A stretch of 64,000 bases of DNA, taken from Alphaproteobacteria bacterium. GTDB taxonomy: Bacteria; Pseudomonadota; Alphaproteobacteria; Rs-D84. Positions 25,763 to 34,137 of this stretch are shown piece by piece. Every line of letters begins with the position of its first letter. The first letter of the stretch is position 1. The notes beneath the pieces were generated by a model that was given only the letters and a program-made list of their open reading frames with translations, had not been told where the DNA came from and ran no database searches. The stretch spans positions 1-64,000 of the forward strand of contig WRKW01000006.1 in the NCBI GenBank assembly GCA_009777955.1. The letters are read 5' to 3'. The position numbers were made by a program, and so were the translations under genes.

Positions 25763-26188
25763 CTAGCGTTTTTTACCAAATACCCAACCATGCCAAATTG
25801 GAACAAAAAGACAATCCCTTGGTTCTTTGAATCCGATTGATTCCTTACTTCCGATTGCAGATAAAACTTGATTTCTACGCTGGATATCCCGAATCGCATC
25901 CATAATCAAAAGACCACGCTTTGCATTGTAACATTCCAGATGCTGTCCATACTGTTTTTCTTTGACTTCGTTTTTCAAATATTCTGAAAAATCAGAAAGC
26001 TGACTGGGCAACATCACTTGCATACAATATTTGGCAGAATCATAAACATCTTGGAAATTCAATATTATATTCAAAAAGTCTTCGGCATACCTGCGGTTTA
26101 TATACACATAATCCCTGATTACCACCGCCGAATCATCGCATCGCATGGTATAAAGATCACAACTTCTTATAGCAGCACCCAGAATCAT
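25763..26188 (-). CDS. Hypothetical protein
   Basis: A 141-residue soluble protein with no signal peptide or recognised family. It begins MILGAAIRSCDLYTMRCDD and has a probable helical middle (NFQDVYDSAKYCMQVMLPSQLSDFSEYLKNEVKE) and a basic aromatic end (PIWHGWVFGKKR). An AGGTGG ribosome site and a TTGACA-17-TATCAT promoter support expression. It stands alone between rpsT and the secretin gene. Confidence 0.6.
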   Translation of the reverse strand: MILGAAIRSCDLYTMRCDDSAVVIRDYVYINRRYAEDFLNIILNFQDVYDSAKYCMQVMLPSQLSDFSEYLKNEVKEKQYGQHLECYNAKRGLLIMDAIRDIQRRNQVLSAIGSKESIGFKEPRDCLFVPIWHGWVFGKKR

Positions 26189-26203
26189 ACTACCACCTCT
26201 TTA

Positions 26204-26241
26204 TTTGACAAGATGATAAAATGATAATATTAGTTTGTCAA
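26204..26241 (-). promoter_or_regulatory. Promoter with inverted-repeat flanks
   Basis: TTGACA (26236-26241), 17-nt spacer, TATCAT (26213-26218) on the minus strand. A second TTGACA word in the opposite orientation near 26205 makes TTTGACAA...TTGTCAA, a possible operator. Confidence 0.5.
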
Positions 26242-26270
26242 TATATTAGCGTCGCAACCTTCTGATGCCA

Positions 26271-27860
26271 TCAATTCAAGGGTGCGCCCCAATTCTGCTG
26301 TATACTTCTTTCGGCATCCATCGGCGACACAAGAACCTGGGGTGTCAAGATAACCACAAGCACGTCGCGGGTAGAAGCCGATTCGCGGGAACCACCTATT
26401 CCAATTATATCTGGATCACCCATGCCGAAACGCGTGTCATTGTTCGATTGGCGTTCAAACCCGGACAATACCAACGTCTGACCAGATTCCATGATTACTT
26501 CCTGCATAAAGCTGCGTTCTTCCACTTCTGGCAGCTGCAGAGTTACACCCTGCTCTGTTCCGGTTCCACCGATCGTTTCGGTGCGAATGTTTATAAGCTC
26601 GCGCACGCTCATTCTAAATAAAAGCAATATCCGTCCGTTTTCCAATACGTTCGGCAACAGCTGCATAGAAAATCCGGTTTCCAAATCGTCTTGATCCACG
26701 GTTGTCGATTCCACAGTCGTAAAGTTACGCGATTCGATACGCTTTATATATCCTGTCGTACGGGTATTTGATACCGGTGCAACGCGATTGCTGCGGGTAG
26801 TAACACCGACATTCGTTACCAAAGATATTTTACCCTGTCTTGCCAGGGCGGTAATAAGCGCGTTCGACCCGGCCACGGAAGAAAGTGATCCATCATTGGA
26901 CAATCCCCGTTCGGCCGATGCCACACCCGACAGCACCGCTATATTCATACTGTTCGTATTTGCCAGGCCGCCCAGCGTATTGGATGGATTCGCGGCAATT
27001 GACAACCCAGATGTCGAATTAATAGCCGCCGCCAAATTCAGACCAAATGCCGAATTATTGGATATCGAAACCTGCAGAACCCTTACATCTATTGTTACCA
27101 ATTGGCTCAATCGTCTATTCTGTCTGTCTATATAATCTGAAACACGCGCCTGAACCGACGGGGGGGCGGTAACAGTAATTGTACCCAAAGAACGCGATAC
27201 TGTGAAGCCTGCATTTTCACTGCCCCCGATTATGCTGCCGATTGCTTTTTCGACTTCCTCCCATTCATGAAGATTGGATTCCAGAGCAACCAGATTTCCA
27301 TCATCCGTCTGTATCCGCGACTGATAGCTTACATCGGTGCCAAGGGCATGCAGTGTGAAAGTCTTGGTTTCGGTTTCATAGAAAACTATAGAGCTTTTGT
27401 CGTAATACCAAAGCAAGTCAAGATCGGTGGCTACCTGGGACAACAGACCCGACAATTTGCCGGTATATGCAATATTCATGTTCTTTTTCAATCTTTCGGC
27501 ATTTATCTGGCTGTCGATCTTTACCGGTATTGCCGTTATGGAATGTATATTGTTGGCCAAAACCTGAAGCGAAACCGGATCACCCAAAAGAATTGTCACA
27601 CCCGTATCGGTTTCAAATTCCCGTGGAAGATTGTTTCTGTGTTCCAGAACTATGGATTTGTTTCCCAGCCATATAGATTCCGACACTGATATCGTATCAT
27701 TGGAAACTTTTGCCGATGGCTGTTTCGCCATTTGGAAAGCATCATATGCATTTACGAAATCCTGGTCGACCGCGCTTGCGACCTGTCGCGATTCTTTTTT
27801 TGCACAAGCACAGACGAACAGCAAAGAGCAAAAAGTAAAAAACAAATATAGTTTTCTCAT
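26271..27860 (-). CDS. PilN-type lipoprotein secretin
   Basis: A 529-residue secretin, the outer-membrane gate of a type IVb pilus or related secretion system. The signal peptide ends LLFVCAC, a lipobox-like site. N-domains include the VNIAYTGKLSGLLSQVATDLDLLWYY pattern, and RQNRRLSQLVTIDVRVLQV opens the secretin core. The conserved C-terminal part has GFSMQLLPNVLENGRILL and MQEVIMESGQTLVLSGFER, with VLVVILTPQVL at the end. I start at ATG 27860 after AAGGTTCGAG; the track adds 33 residues. The TcpQ-like gene lies just upstream on the same strand. Confidence 0.86.
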   Translation of the reverse strand: MRKLYLFFTFCSLLFVCACAKKESRQVASAVDQDFVNAYDAFQMAKQPSAKVSNDTISVSESIWLGNKSIVLEHRNNLPREFETDTGVTILLGDPVSLQVLANNIHSITAIPVKIDSQINAERLKKNMNIAYTGKLSGLLSQVATDLDLLWYYDKSSIVFYETETKTFTLHALGTDVSYQSRIQTDDGNLVALESNLHEWEEVEKAIGSIIGGSENAGFTVSRSLGTITVTAPPSVQARVSDYIDRQNRRLSQLVTIDVRVLQVSISNNSAFGLNLAAAINSTSGLSIAANPSNTLGGLANTNSMNIAVLSGVASAERGLSNDGSLSSVAGSNALITALARQGKISLVTNVGVTTRSNRVAPVSNTRTTGYIKRIESRNFTTVESTTVDQDDLETGFSMQLLPNVLENGRILLLFRMSVRELINIRTETIGGTGTEQGVTLQLPEVEERSFMQEVIMESGQTLVLSGFERQSNNDTRFGMGDPDIIGIGGSRESASTRDVLVVILTPQVLVSPMDAERSIQQNWGAPLN

Positions 27861-27974
27861 CTCGAACCTTTTAATTGCCGACTTATGACCTTTATGCCAA
27901 ATCTTTGGCAAAAACGGATGTCGATTCTGATTGGGCTTTAACCAGCAATCTTCAACCAACAGTCAGAAATTTTT

Positions 27975-28793
27975 TTATTCCCCTATTGCGGTGCTTACGA
28001 CAAGCACCCGGTTTCCTTTATAGAATTTCGCATAAGGCACCGGATTGGCACGTGAAAAATTCCGCACCAAAGCACTGGACACATCTATGAATCGCCCCTT
28101 GAATACTGCGGATGCTTGTATCGGGTATTCGCGCGACGTGCCCCATACCAGATCCCAACCCTCTCTGTTGCACCATTCTTGCAAAACTTCGCGCAGGGTC
28201 GATCCGCTGGCCACAACCCAAGAACGCACCTGGTCAGGTATTTTTGAATCCGACCCGGATGATTCTGTATCCTCTACTTCCATATCGGGGCATTCGTCAC
28301 ATTCGTCAAAGGGCGCATCCGAACCAAGAAACATTTGTGGTCTGGTATCCGGCTTTTTCCGTCCTGATCGGGACATGGCCAATACCTGTGCGCCGTCGTC
28401 TTCCAACATCGCCTGGTGCATCAATGGCATTTCAGCCTGGTTTTCATATATGTTGAATCCTATCGGGGCCTGATACCCATGTATAAGGTTTGCACCGCCA
28501 GAAAATCCCATTCCATCATTTCCACGCGCGTCCATGCTTATATTATTTTCCACGGTCAAATCCGCGCCAATTTTTGATACTATGCGTATGTTATCACGAT
28601 CATCACCGGCATACCGGACACCGCTATCTTGTGCGGTGGTTGCGATCTGCATATCGGCATCGGATCCGGGTGCGGGCCAAACCGGCGGCTGCGCAAATTG
28701 TTGCGGTGCGTGGTCTTGCAATGCGAACCCATCGGCCCAGCAATAGCCACAACAAGTCGCAAAAAGCGCGAAAATAAAGATTTGTCGGAACAT
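27975..28793 (-). CDS. TcpQ/PilL-like secretin partner
   Basis: A 272-residue secreted protein (signal peptide MFRQIFIFALFATCCGYCWA). The first two thirds look disordered and acidic. Residues about 190-268 (WVVASGSTLREVLQEWCNREGWDLVW... then FKGRFIDVSSALVRNF) match the TcpQ C-terminal domain, a secretin-interacting module of type IVb pili. It is the first gene of the pair with the secretin, 114 nt upstream. A TTGCGT-17-TATAAT promoter and AAGGAAGGA ribosome site precede it. Confidence 0.78.
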   Translation of the reverse strand: MFRQIFIFALFATCCGYCWADGFALQDHAPQQFAQPPVWPAPGSDADMQIATTAQDSGVRYAGDDRDNIRIVSKIGADLTVENNISMDARGNDGMGFSGGANLIHGYQAPIGFNIYENQAEMPLMHQAMLEDDGAQVLAMSRSGRKKPDTRPQMFLGSDAPFDECDECPDMEVEDTESSGSDSKIPDQVRSWVVASGSTLREVLQEWCNREGWDLVWGTSREYPIQASAVFKGRFIDVSSALVRNFSRANPVPYAKFYKGNRVLVVSTAIGE

Positions 28794-28826
28794 AGAAAGA
28801 TCCTTCCTTTATAACGTTACAAAACG

Positions 28827-28855
28827 ATTATAACGAGTTTGGAAAAACGACGCAA
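28827..28855 (-). promoter_or_regulatory. Promoter of the TcpQ-secretin pair
   Basis: TTGCGT (28850-28855), 17-nt spacer, TATAAT (28827-28832) on the minus strand. Confidence 0.6.
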
Positions 28856-28899
28856 TTAAAAAGTATGCCGTTGCAACACGTTATTTTTGTTTGCTTATA

Positions 28900-28966
28900 T
28901 GTCATACCGATAATGTGCGCTGTGCGCACGATGCTCTATTCTAAATGAATAATGAATAGCGGACGA
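28900..28966. repeat. Interspersed repeat, family B, copy 4 (short)
   Basis: GTGCGCTGTGCGCAC hairpin followed by AATGAATAATGAATAG; degenerate version of the family, directly before array A3. Confidence 0.45.
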
Positions 28967-28987
28967 AATAATCTTTTCCAACATTTC

Positions 28988-29167
28988 GTGTCATTGCGAG
29001 TGGTCAAAGACCGCGAAGCAATCTTTTCCGGGCATTCCGTGTCATTGCGAGTCACGCCGTCAGGCGGACGAAGCAATCTTTACAGACGATGGAATTCTTA
29101 TACTTTCCCTTTTTGGAAAAGATTGCTTCGTCCGTCACCGCAAGCGGTGACGCGACTCGCAATGACA
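28988..29167. repeat. Hairpin-repeat array A3 (3 units)
   Basis: Direct units 28988-29027 (GGTC core) and 29039-29081 (GCCGTCAGGC core), a spacer with GGAATTCTTATACTTTCCC, and an inverted unit 29117-29167 with the CACCGCAAGCGGTG core. The spacer orientation matches that at 14.2 kb and is opposite to 8.2 and 51.1 kb. It precedes the truncated variable gene. Confidence 0.85.
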
Positions 29168-29199
29168 CCAGACCACAATGACATCAGACCGCCATAACA

Positions 29200-29430
29200 T
29201 CAAAGGCCGAGAGCCGCAAACAGCGCCGACCGGAAGAAGGAATTGCTCAGGGCGATGCCCACGCAAGAACCCGCGCAGTAATACGCGCAACCGGACGGAT
29301 CGCCGTAGTCGACCCCACTGAAAACCCAAGCCAACGAAGCGAAACTAAACCCGGGAATACTTGTTAGCTTACACCAACAGTTACTGCCACCATCTACAAC
29401 TGGGTTGCCGATATTGGCATAGCTTCCGCA
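29200..29430 (-). pseudogene. 5'-truncated copy of the Cys-rich variable-protein gene
   Basis: The minus strand encodes an open stretch from CGSYANIGNPV through NCWCKLTSIPGFSFASLAWVF and the variable part to FRSALFAALGL and a TGA stop. It corresponds to the last 75 or so residues of the family. The promoter, signal peptide and first half are missing: homology stops near 29430 and unrelated hairpin sequence follows. It retains both the variable-codon pattern and the repeat array, so the damage is at the 5' side only. It is too short for the ORF track because it lacks a start codon. Confidence 0.85.
29212..29319 (-). other. Putative DGR variable region, copy 4 (in truncated gene)
   Basis: Variable codons keep the third base of the other copies. 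One invariant CAG reads CTG here (an A-site change), but one GCG reads GTG, which is not an A-site change and may be drift. Confidence 0.6.
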
Positions 29431-29442
29431 CCGCGCACGATA

Positions 29443-29467
29443 CGAATATGTATTCGCGGTCTTTGCC
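29443..29467. repeat. TATTCGCGG...CCGCGAAT inverted repeat
   Basis: Imperfect copy of the hairpin seen at 61697-61721. It lies next to the break point of the truncated gene. Confidence 0.45.
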
Positions 29468-29576
29468 CGCGAATGGCTTATACATTGGATTCCCGCCTTA
29501 CGCAGGAATGATGGCCACTTTGTTGCCGTTATAATTCTTTATATGTTTGCAACCAGATTATGTTACGCCCGCTTAT

Positions 29577-29605
29577 AAAAAACGCGGGCTTTGCCCGCGT
29601 TTTTT
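29577..29605. terminator. Bidirectional terminator after the large Cys-rich gene
   Basis: 13-bp perfect stem AAAAAACGCGGGC / GCCCGCGTTTTTT with a 3-nt loop. It lies 17 nt beyond the stop of the gene ending at 29622. Confidence 0.85.
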
Positions 29606-29621
29606 GTAAAATGCCTTTTCA

Positions 29622-32600
29622 TTAATCCAAGCTTGTCATCACGGTATCACCAAAACAAGCCACTTTTTGGGTTCCTATATAACAACAGGTCTTGTCTTCC
29701 ATATCATCACGCCATTTTTGTTCTGCCTCGTCTGCTGCTCTCTCGGCACGGTTCTTCATAATTGCCATTGTTGTTCCAAAACCAGCAAGTGTGGCAGCAG
29801 TGGTATTAATACCCATATTCCAAGCTTGATTATTACCACCCACAGTTTTTGTTATTGTTTCAGACTGTTCTCGTAAATTTTGACAAAGTTTTTCCGCAGC
29901 TTCTTTTGCTTTACTGTGCTCATCAGTCTTAGGATGTGCCTCTATATTACAACCCGAATCTCTGCTTATTTCCGAACTAATCTCAAGCCCGGAACTTGGT
30001 ATTTGGCATACATTATTTCCATCGATAGTAACATTTTTTATTTTACCTATAGCACTTTTAATTTTATTAATACAACTATTTGCCACTTCTTTATTTTCGG
30101 CTTCTTTATTGTTATTTAATATGCCACTGCGTTTACCTTTGTTGTTTAGGACATGCGTTGTTATTGCGCCAGCACCACCAGTAAGTGCTGCAACACCTAG
30201 TGATGTTAACCACCTTCTGCCCTTTCCATCATCAAGTTCGTTTTTATGTATTCTTTTTGCAATTTCATTTATTGTATCTTCTGGAATCCAAGAACCACAA
30301 TCAAATGAATCTCCCACGGCAAAAAATCTTGTGGTACCAGCACTATTGATGGATAGATGCCCACTGCCTATCGAAGTTCGATCGGACAGTATTTTTTGGA
30401 TTTCACTATCTGTTGACCGCAGTTCTACAGCTATTGCACAGAAACCATCGCCTGGATCGCGACTTTCTATAAAACTTGTATTAAGCCCATTTAGCGCGTA
30501 GTTCATTCTGTCAAAATTTTTGAAATTGGTGCCCCCCGTATGCTTTACCCATGCATAAGCCAAATTTGTACCTGAATTTCCGGACATACAACGATTGAAC
30601 TCCCTTGTTTTTCTTGCACGGCGTTCTTGCTGTATTGTATCGTTCATTTCACTCAATACATCATTAAATACTTGTCCTACCGCAATTACACCTTTTTCTA
30701 TTTCTACTTCGAGTGCAGGATTATTATAAGTTTCGCAAAGCTCATCCTGGCAACTAGGATCAACTTTTGTTCCACAATCACCTACGATTTTTTTATTATA
30801 ACCGGCTGTACATTGTAGTTTGTTGTCTACTGATATCTGCTGTTGAACACTTATATGGGGGGCGTCAACCGCACTTCTCCAAGCATTATCAATAGAATTC
30901 GAAGTTCCCCAAGAAGGTGTATTTGATTTTGTCCGAAGCGCTTCTAACACGTCAAAATGATCTTTGCATATAGGATCATTTGTGACTGTATCATAGCAAA
31001 GACCAATAACAATCCCCCGATCCAGAGTTCCATCAGCACGTCTGCTGGTATCTATCACTGCTGGAATCCAGTCGTCAACTCCTGTATTAAAGGCACCACC
31101 ACCAGTATAGCACATGTCATAACCACTGCCACATCTATTTGTTATACAGGATTTAACAGTAGAGCGACATTGCTGACGAATCCTGTCTATTGAGCCGGCA
31201 CTGAATGACGACGACAGGCGAGTGTTTAATGAAGCAATGGCTCCTGTCGGATCGCTACCAAGTTTACATGGAGCGGTAGTGCAACAAGCGGGGGAAGTAC
31301 CAGTTGAATTACTGCATTGAAACAAGTTATTGAATACATCCTCTTTATAACTAAATCCATCAAAAACTCCATCTGCGTTTACAAACATTTCCACTTCTAC
31401 AAAACGGCAACTTGGGTCATTACTTATAATTCCTTCACAACCAAGTTTAATTGCTGGACGAGTGCTAATTCCAGCGATGTCAATAGTGCCACTACTTGCC
31501 TGAGCCTGGGCGTAACATGCGGCACCGTTACCTTCGGCACAGCTATTCATTGCACATTGGACAATCGTATCACGGCACTGTGCGCGCGCGTTTTCTACTG
31601 CTTGAGCAATAAGTTCGTCAATTTTCCTTTCCATGTTTGTTTTATTTTGACCAATAAAACGTTCGCTGAACACAAGATCAAAAATATCTTCTCTGTTTTC
31701 CTGTTTTACAAGATCGGATGGTCTTGGCGGACCGGCATCAGGAAATGTCGTCATATAGCATGCCTGGCTGGTACCAACGGTGTCTATGCACGCCCGGCTT
31801 AAAAAATCTTTGATATGTCTCATATTTATAGGTTCTAGATAACAACCCGGAGAATTAAGATCTTCGTTAGTCCTGCAATCTTTACCCTCTAATTTTCCGG
31901 CAACATCAAATGATGTTCCGGATTTGCAATAATATGGATTCGGAGTGCATGCACGCGCAAAACACTGGTCGACCAATTTGTAACATGTTGGTACGGCATT
32001 GTTTGCGGCATATAGATTGCCTTCTCTTATCAGGGCGGCAATCCTGCTATTTGATTCATTTTCTATCGTTAATTCTGTAAGTGTTTTGCGAGTTTTTCCT
32101 TCAAACAGTTTGCGCGCAATTGGTGTCATCACACCATTACAATCGATTTTTTCCGGCTCTTCTTCCCCCAAATTTGATCCGAATAAACCATTAATTGCAT
32201 CAATCGGACATGTGGCAAGCACATCTTGGCACATGATTTTATTCTGATTAAATTCTTTGTATTGGTCGATTCCTGTGCTTTCTGCACAAAGTTCAAAGTG
32301 TTCGCCACAGACATCATCTTTTTTTAAACAATCGGTATATCTGGAAATACAACGTGCAGTAGTGGTGATTTCTGGCATCGGACGATTGCAAGAATATGGG
32401 GTGTCTTTTGGCTCATTTACTGGCACCGGAGTTATCCCTATTGTTCTGCCTATGGTTGCGCCGGCGATAGAACGTCCGCCAACAGAACCCATGGTCGGCG
32501 TTGTTGGTAAACGGCGTGGGTCATATATCAGCTGGCTGGCATCAGCCTGAGTCAGGGCATAAGGCACCAGACAAAGGGCAAATAGCACCGCGCGAAACAT

Positions 32601-32624
32601 CGAACCTGATTTTTTTATAATCAT
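29622..32624 (-). CDS. Large secreted Cys-rich protein with repeated four-Cys modules
   Basis: A 1000-residue protein with a signal peptide (MFRAVLFALCLVPYALTQADA) and about 46 cysteines in the mature part. A module of form QCRxTVxxCxxNxC...CY recurs: AQCRDTIVQCAMNSC, QQCRSTVKSCITNRC, and a related ARCISRYTDCLKKDDVC. Two hydrophobic stretches near the C-terminus (WLTSLGVAALTGGAGAI and TTAATLAGFGTTMAIM) could be membrane spans or buried helices. No family is recognised. ATG 32624 is chosen for its AGGAG site; the track adds 23 residues. It may be a surface or pilus-associated protein. Evidence for that is only its export and the pilus genes upstream. Confidence 0.7.
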   Translation of the reverse strand: MIIKKSGSMFRAVLFALCLVPYALTQADASQLIYDPRRLPTTPTMGSVGGRSIAGATIGRTIGITPVPVNEPKDTPYSCNRPMPEITTTARCISRYTDCLKKDDVCGEHFELCAESTGIDQYKEFNQNKIMCQDVLATCPIDAINGLFGSNLGEEEPEKIDCNGVMTPIARKLFEGKTRKTLTELTIENESNSRIAALIREGNLYAANNAVPTCYKLVDQCFARACTPNPYYCKSGTSFDVAGKLEGKDCRTNEDLNSPGCYLEPINMRHIKDFLSRACIDTVGTSQACYMTTFPDAGPPRPSDLVKQENREDIFDLVFSERFIGQNKTNMERKIDELIAQAVENARAQCRDTIVQCAMNSCAEGNGAACYAQAQASSGTIDIAGISTRPAIKLGCEGIISNDPSCRFVEVEMFVNADGVFDGFSYKEDVFNNLFQCSNSTGTSPACCTTAPCKLGSDPTGAIASLNTRLSSSFSAGSIDRIRQQCRSTVKSCITNRCGSGYDMCYTGGGAFNTGVDDWIPAVIDTSRRADGTLDRGIVIGLCYDTVTNDPICKDHFDVLEALRTKSNTPSWGTSNSIDNAWRSAVDAPHISVQQQISVDNKLQCTAGYNKKIVGDCGTKVDPSCQDELCETYNNPALEVEIEKGVIAVGQVFNDVLSEMNDTIQQERRARKTREFNRCMSGNSGTNLAYAWVKHTGGTNFKNFDRMNYALNGLNTSFIESRDPGDGFCAIAVELRSTDSEIQKILSDRTSIGSGHLSINSAGTTRFFAVGDSFDCGSWIPEDTINEIAKRIHKNELDDGKGRRWLTSLGVAALTGGAGAITTHVLNNKGKRSGILNNNKEAENKEVANSCINKIKSAIGKIKNVTIDGNNVCQIPSSGLEISSEISRDSGCNIEAHPKTDEHSKAKEAAEKLCQNLREQSETITKTVGGNNQAWNMGINTTAATLAGFGTTMAIMKNRAERAADEAEQKWRDDMEDKTCCYIGTQKVACFGDTVMTSLD

Positions 32625-33121
32625 ATTCTTCTCTCCTGGACTTGTCCCAAAAGCACAATGTGCAAAAGGAACCCCAAAAATGGCGCATAACATACATTAT
32701 GTATATTTGCGATTGCGCCAAAACGACCAAAAACCGCTGTTTGGTTCTGGCATGTACATTCCATTCCATATCATTTTATCATATTCAGGGTTATTGCACA
32801 AATGAAAAATAATGAAAAACAAAACAGATATTGAAACCTATTTCTATCGACTCACAATTACATATCGTGCTCTTTTTAACAGAAATTTTAGCAATGGGGT
32901 GGGTATTACCCGTTCTTTCTGCCACACTTTACAACCAAACTGGTGCACTTCAAATCATAATCCACAACGTATTAATTATTCACTATTCATTATTCATTCA
33001 AAAAACGGAAAGCATTACAATGTTGTGCGCAAAAACGTTTAAAATAATTTTTTCTAAATCAGAACACTTATCCATTTGTTATCTGGATTTTTTATGATAT
33101 TATCCGAAAAAGGACACAGGA
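32625..33121. other. Non-coding gap of about 500 nt
   Basis: It contains a plausible minus-strand promoter (TTGTGC-17-TAAAAT near 32775-32805) for the Cys-rich gene, AT-rich sequence with only spurious ORFs, and repeat B copy 5. No RNA gene was recognised. Confidence 0.5.
32956..33022. repeat. Interspersed repeat, family B, copy 5
   Basis: TTATTCACTATTCATTATTCATTC plus AAAAAACGGAAAGCAT. The word TCAAATCATAATCCACA before it also occurs, reverse complemented, at the other end of copy 1. Confidence 0.5.
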
Positions 33122-33664
33122 ATGGAATTTTTTGAAATCGCTTTGGCGGTCATGCTTATAGTTTTGGCGGTCAGTATGATATCGCTGTCAGTATCCGCCA
33201 GGGCAAGCCAGCGCATAAAGGCCATGGAACTGTTATTGGCGCGACAATCCGCTGTACTTGTAAAAACCCAGGGAATCTACCGCGCGCGCGCGGCGGCGGA
33301 AATTATCGCGCAAAACGCGGACATGTTATACCAAGACCTATTACAGCACATACTGCCCATTACACGTGCACTTGAAATCCAGCCACGCGACACGGCGGAA
33401 CATCCCCTGTGGCAAACTTTGGGTGGAATGGTCGATGAATATGCGAAAAATCCCTATGTATTGGAAAATTTGCGCAAGATGATAAAGCTTGATCCAGACA
33501 CAGCACGCAGTGCGGATGCGTTTTTGACCCGGGCTGAAAAACTGTTGCGCCATTTGTCGGACAATGATCCAGATGGCTTGTTGGCATCTGCATTTGCCGA
33601 CGGCCTGCTTGGTCAAATCGTGACTTTGCTATTCCAGGCGAAACAACTTGCAAAAGATAACTAG
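33122..33664 (+). CDS. Hypothetical membrane-anchored protein
   Basis: A 180-residue protein with an N-terminal membrane helix (residues 5-24, IALAVMLIVLAVSMISLSV) and an otherwise helical, Ala/Leu-rich cytosolic or periplasmic part. No motif or family is recognised. GGACACAGGA before the ATG gives a ribosome site. It is convergent with the next gene, overlapping by 4 nt. Confidence 0.6.
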   Translation: MEFFEIALAVMLIVLAVSMISLSVSARASQRIKAMELLLARQSAVLVKTQGIYRARAAAEIIAQNADMLYQDLLQHILPITRALEIQPRDTAEHPLWQTLGGMVDEYAKNPYVLENLRKMIKLDPDTARSADAFLTRAEKLLRHLSDNDPDGLLASAFADGLLGQIVTLLFQAKQLAKDN

Positions 33665-34062
33665 GCTTTGCCGACGCAATAGTTTTCACAATCAGCCATG
33701 CAATCTTCTGGTAATCCATAATCCCGTAAAAACATCCAGTCGCCGCTTTCATCATATTTGCACCAGCATTTTCCACCCGATTCGTCTTCTGGAATATCTA
33801 TACCTTCATCAGAAATAGAACATGTCGCGAATATTATTTGTTCGTTTGTATTTTCGATCTCATATACCTTTTCCCTGCGATTGCGCGCAATTATGCTTTT
33901 GTACTTATCTTTTATATATTCTGATGTTTTTTCATACAATTGTTCTGCACCCGGAAATTTGTCTGAAAAATAAGCCTGGTTGCCAGATATATAGTTCCAA
34001 ATAACAAACACCCCGCTTGCCAAAGCCAACAGGAAAGAAAGCCTGATTATCAGTTTTTTCAT
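33661..34062 (-). CDS. Secreted Cys protein with CWC / CxxxCxxxC domain
   Basis: A 133-residue protein with an N-terminal hydrophobic segment (LIIRLSFLLALASGVFVIW) and a C-terminal domain reading GGKCWCKYDESGDWMF then CMADCENYC. This repeats the order seen in the variable proteins (CWCK, W-aromatic, CxxxCxxxC), but the protein has no FRSALF ending, no repeat array and no related leader. It probably represents the non-diversified form of the same small domain. Function unknown. Confidence 0.62.
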   Translation of the reverse strand: MKKLIIRLSFLLALASGVFVIWNYISGNQAYFSDKFPGAEQLYEKTSEYIKDKYKSIIARNRREKVYEIENTNEQIIFATCSISDEGIDIPEDESGGKCWCKYDESGDWMFLRDYGLPEDCMADCENYCVGKA

Positions 34063-34137
34063 ATCTCTCTACCTCTGGCTATATTTTACACGATTTTTTA
34101 GACAAATGCGAATCGTTTTGTTATAATCCCGAACAAC

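Noticed and set aside
32831-33097. 88-codon ORF between the Cys-rich gene and the next gene
   Set aside because: It reads through repeat B copy 5, has no ribosome site and shows no protein-like composition.
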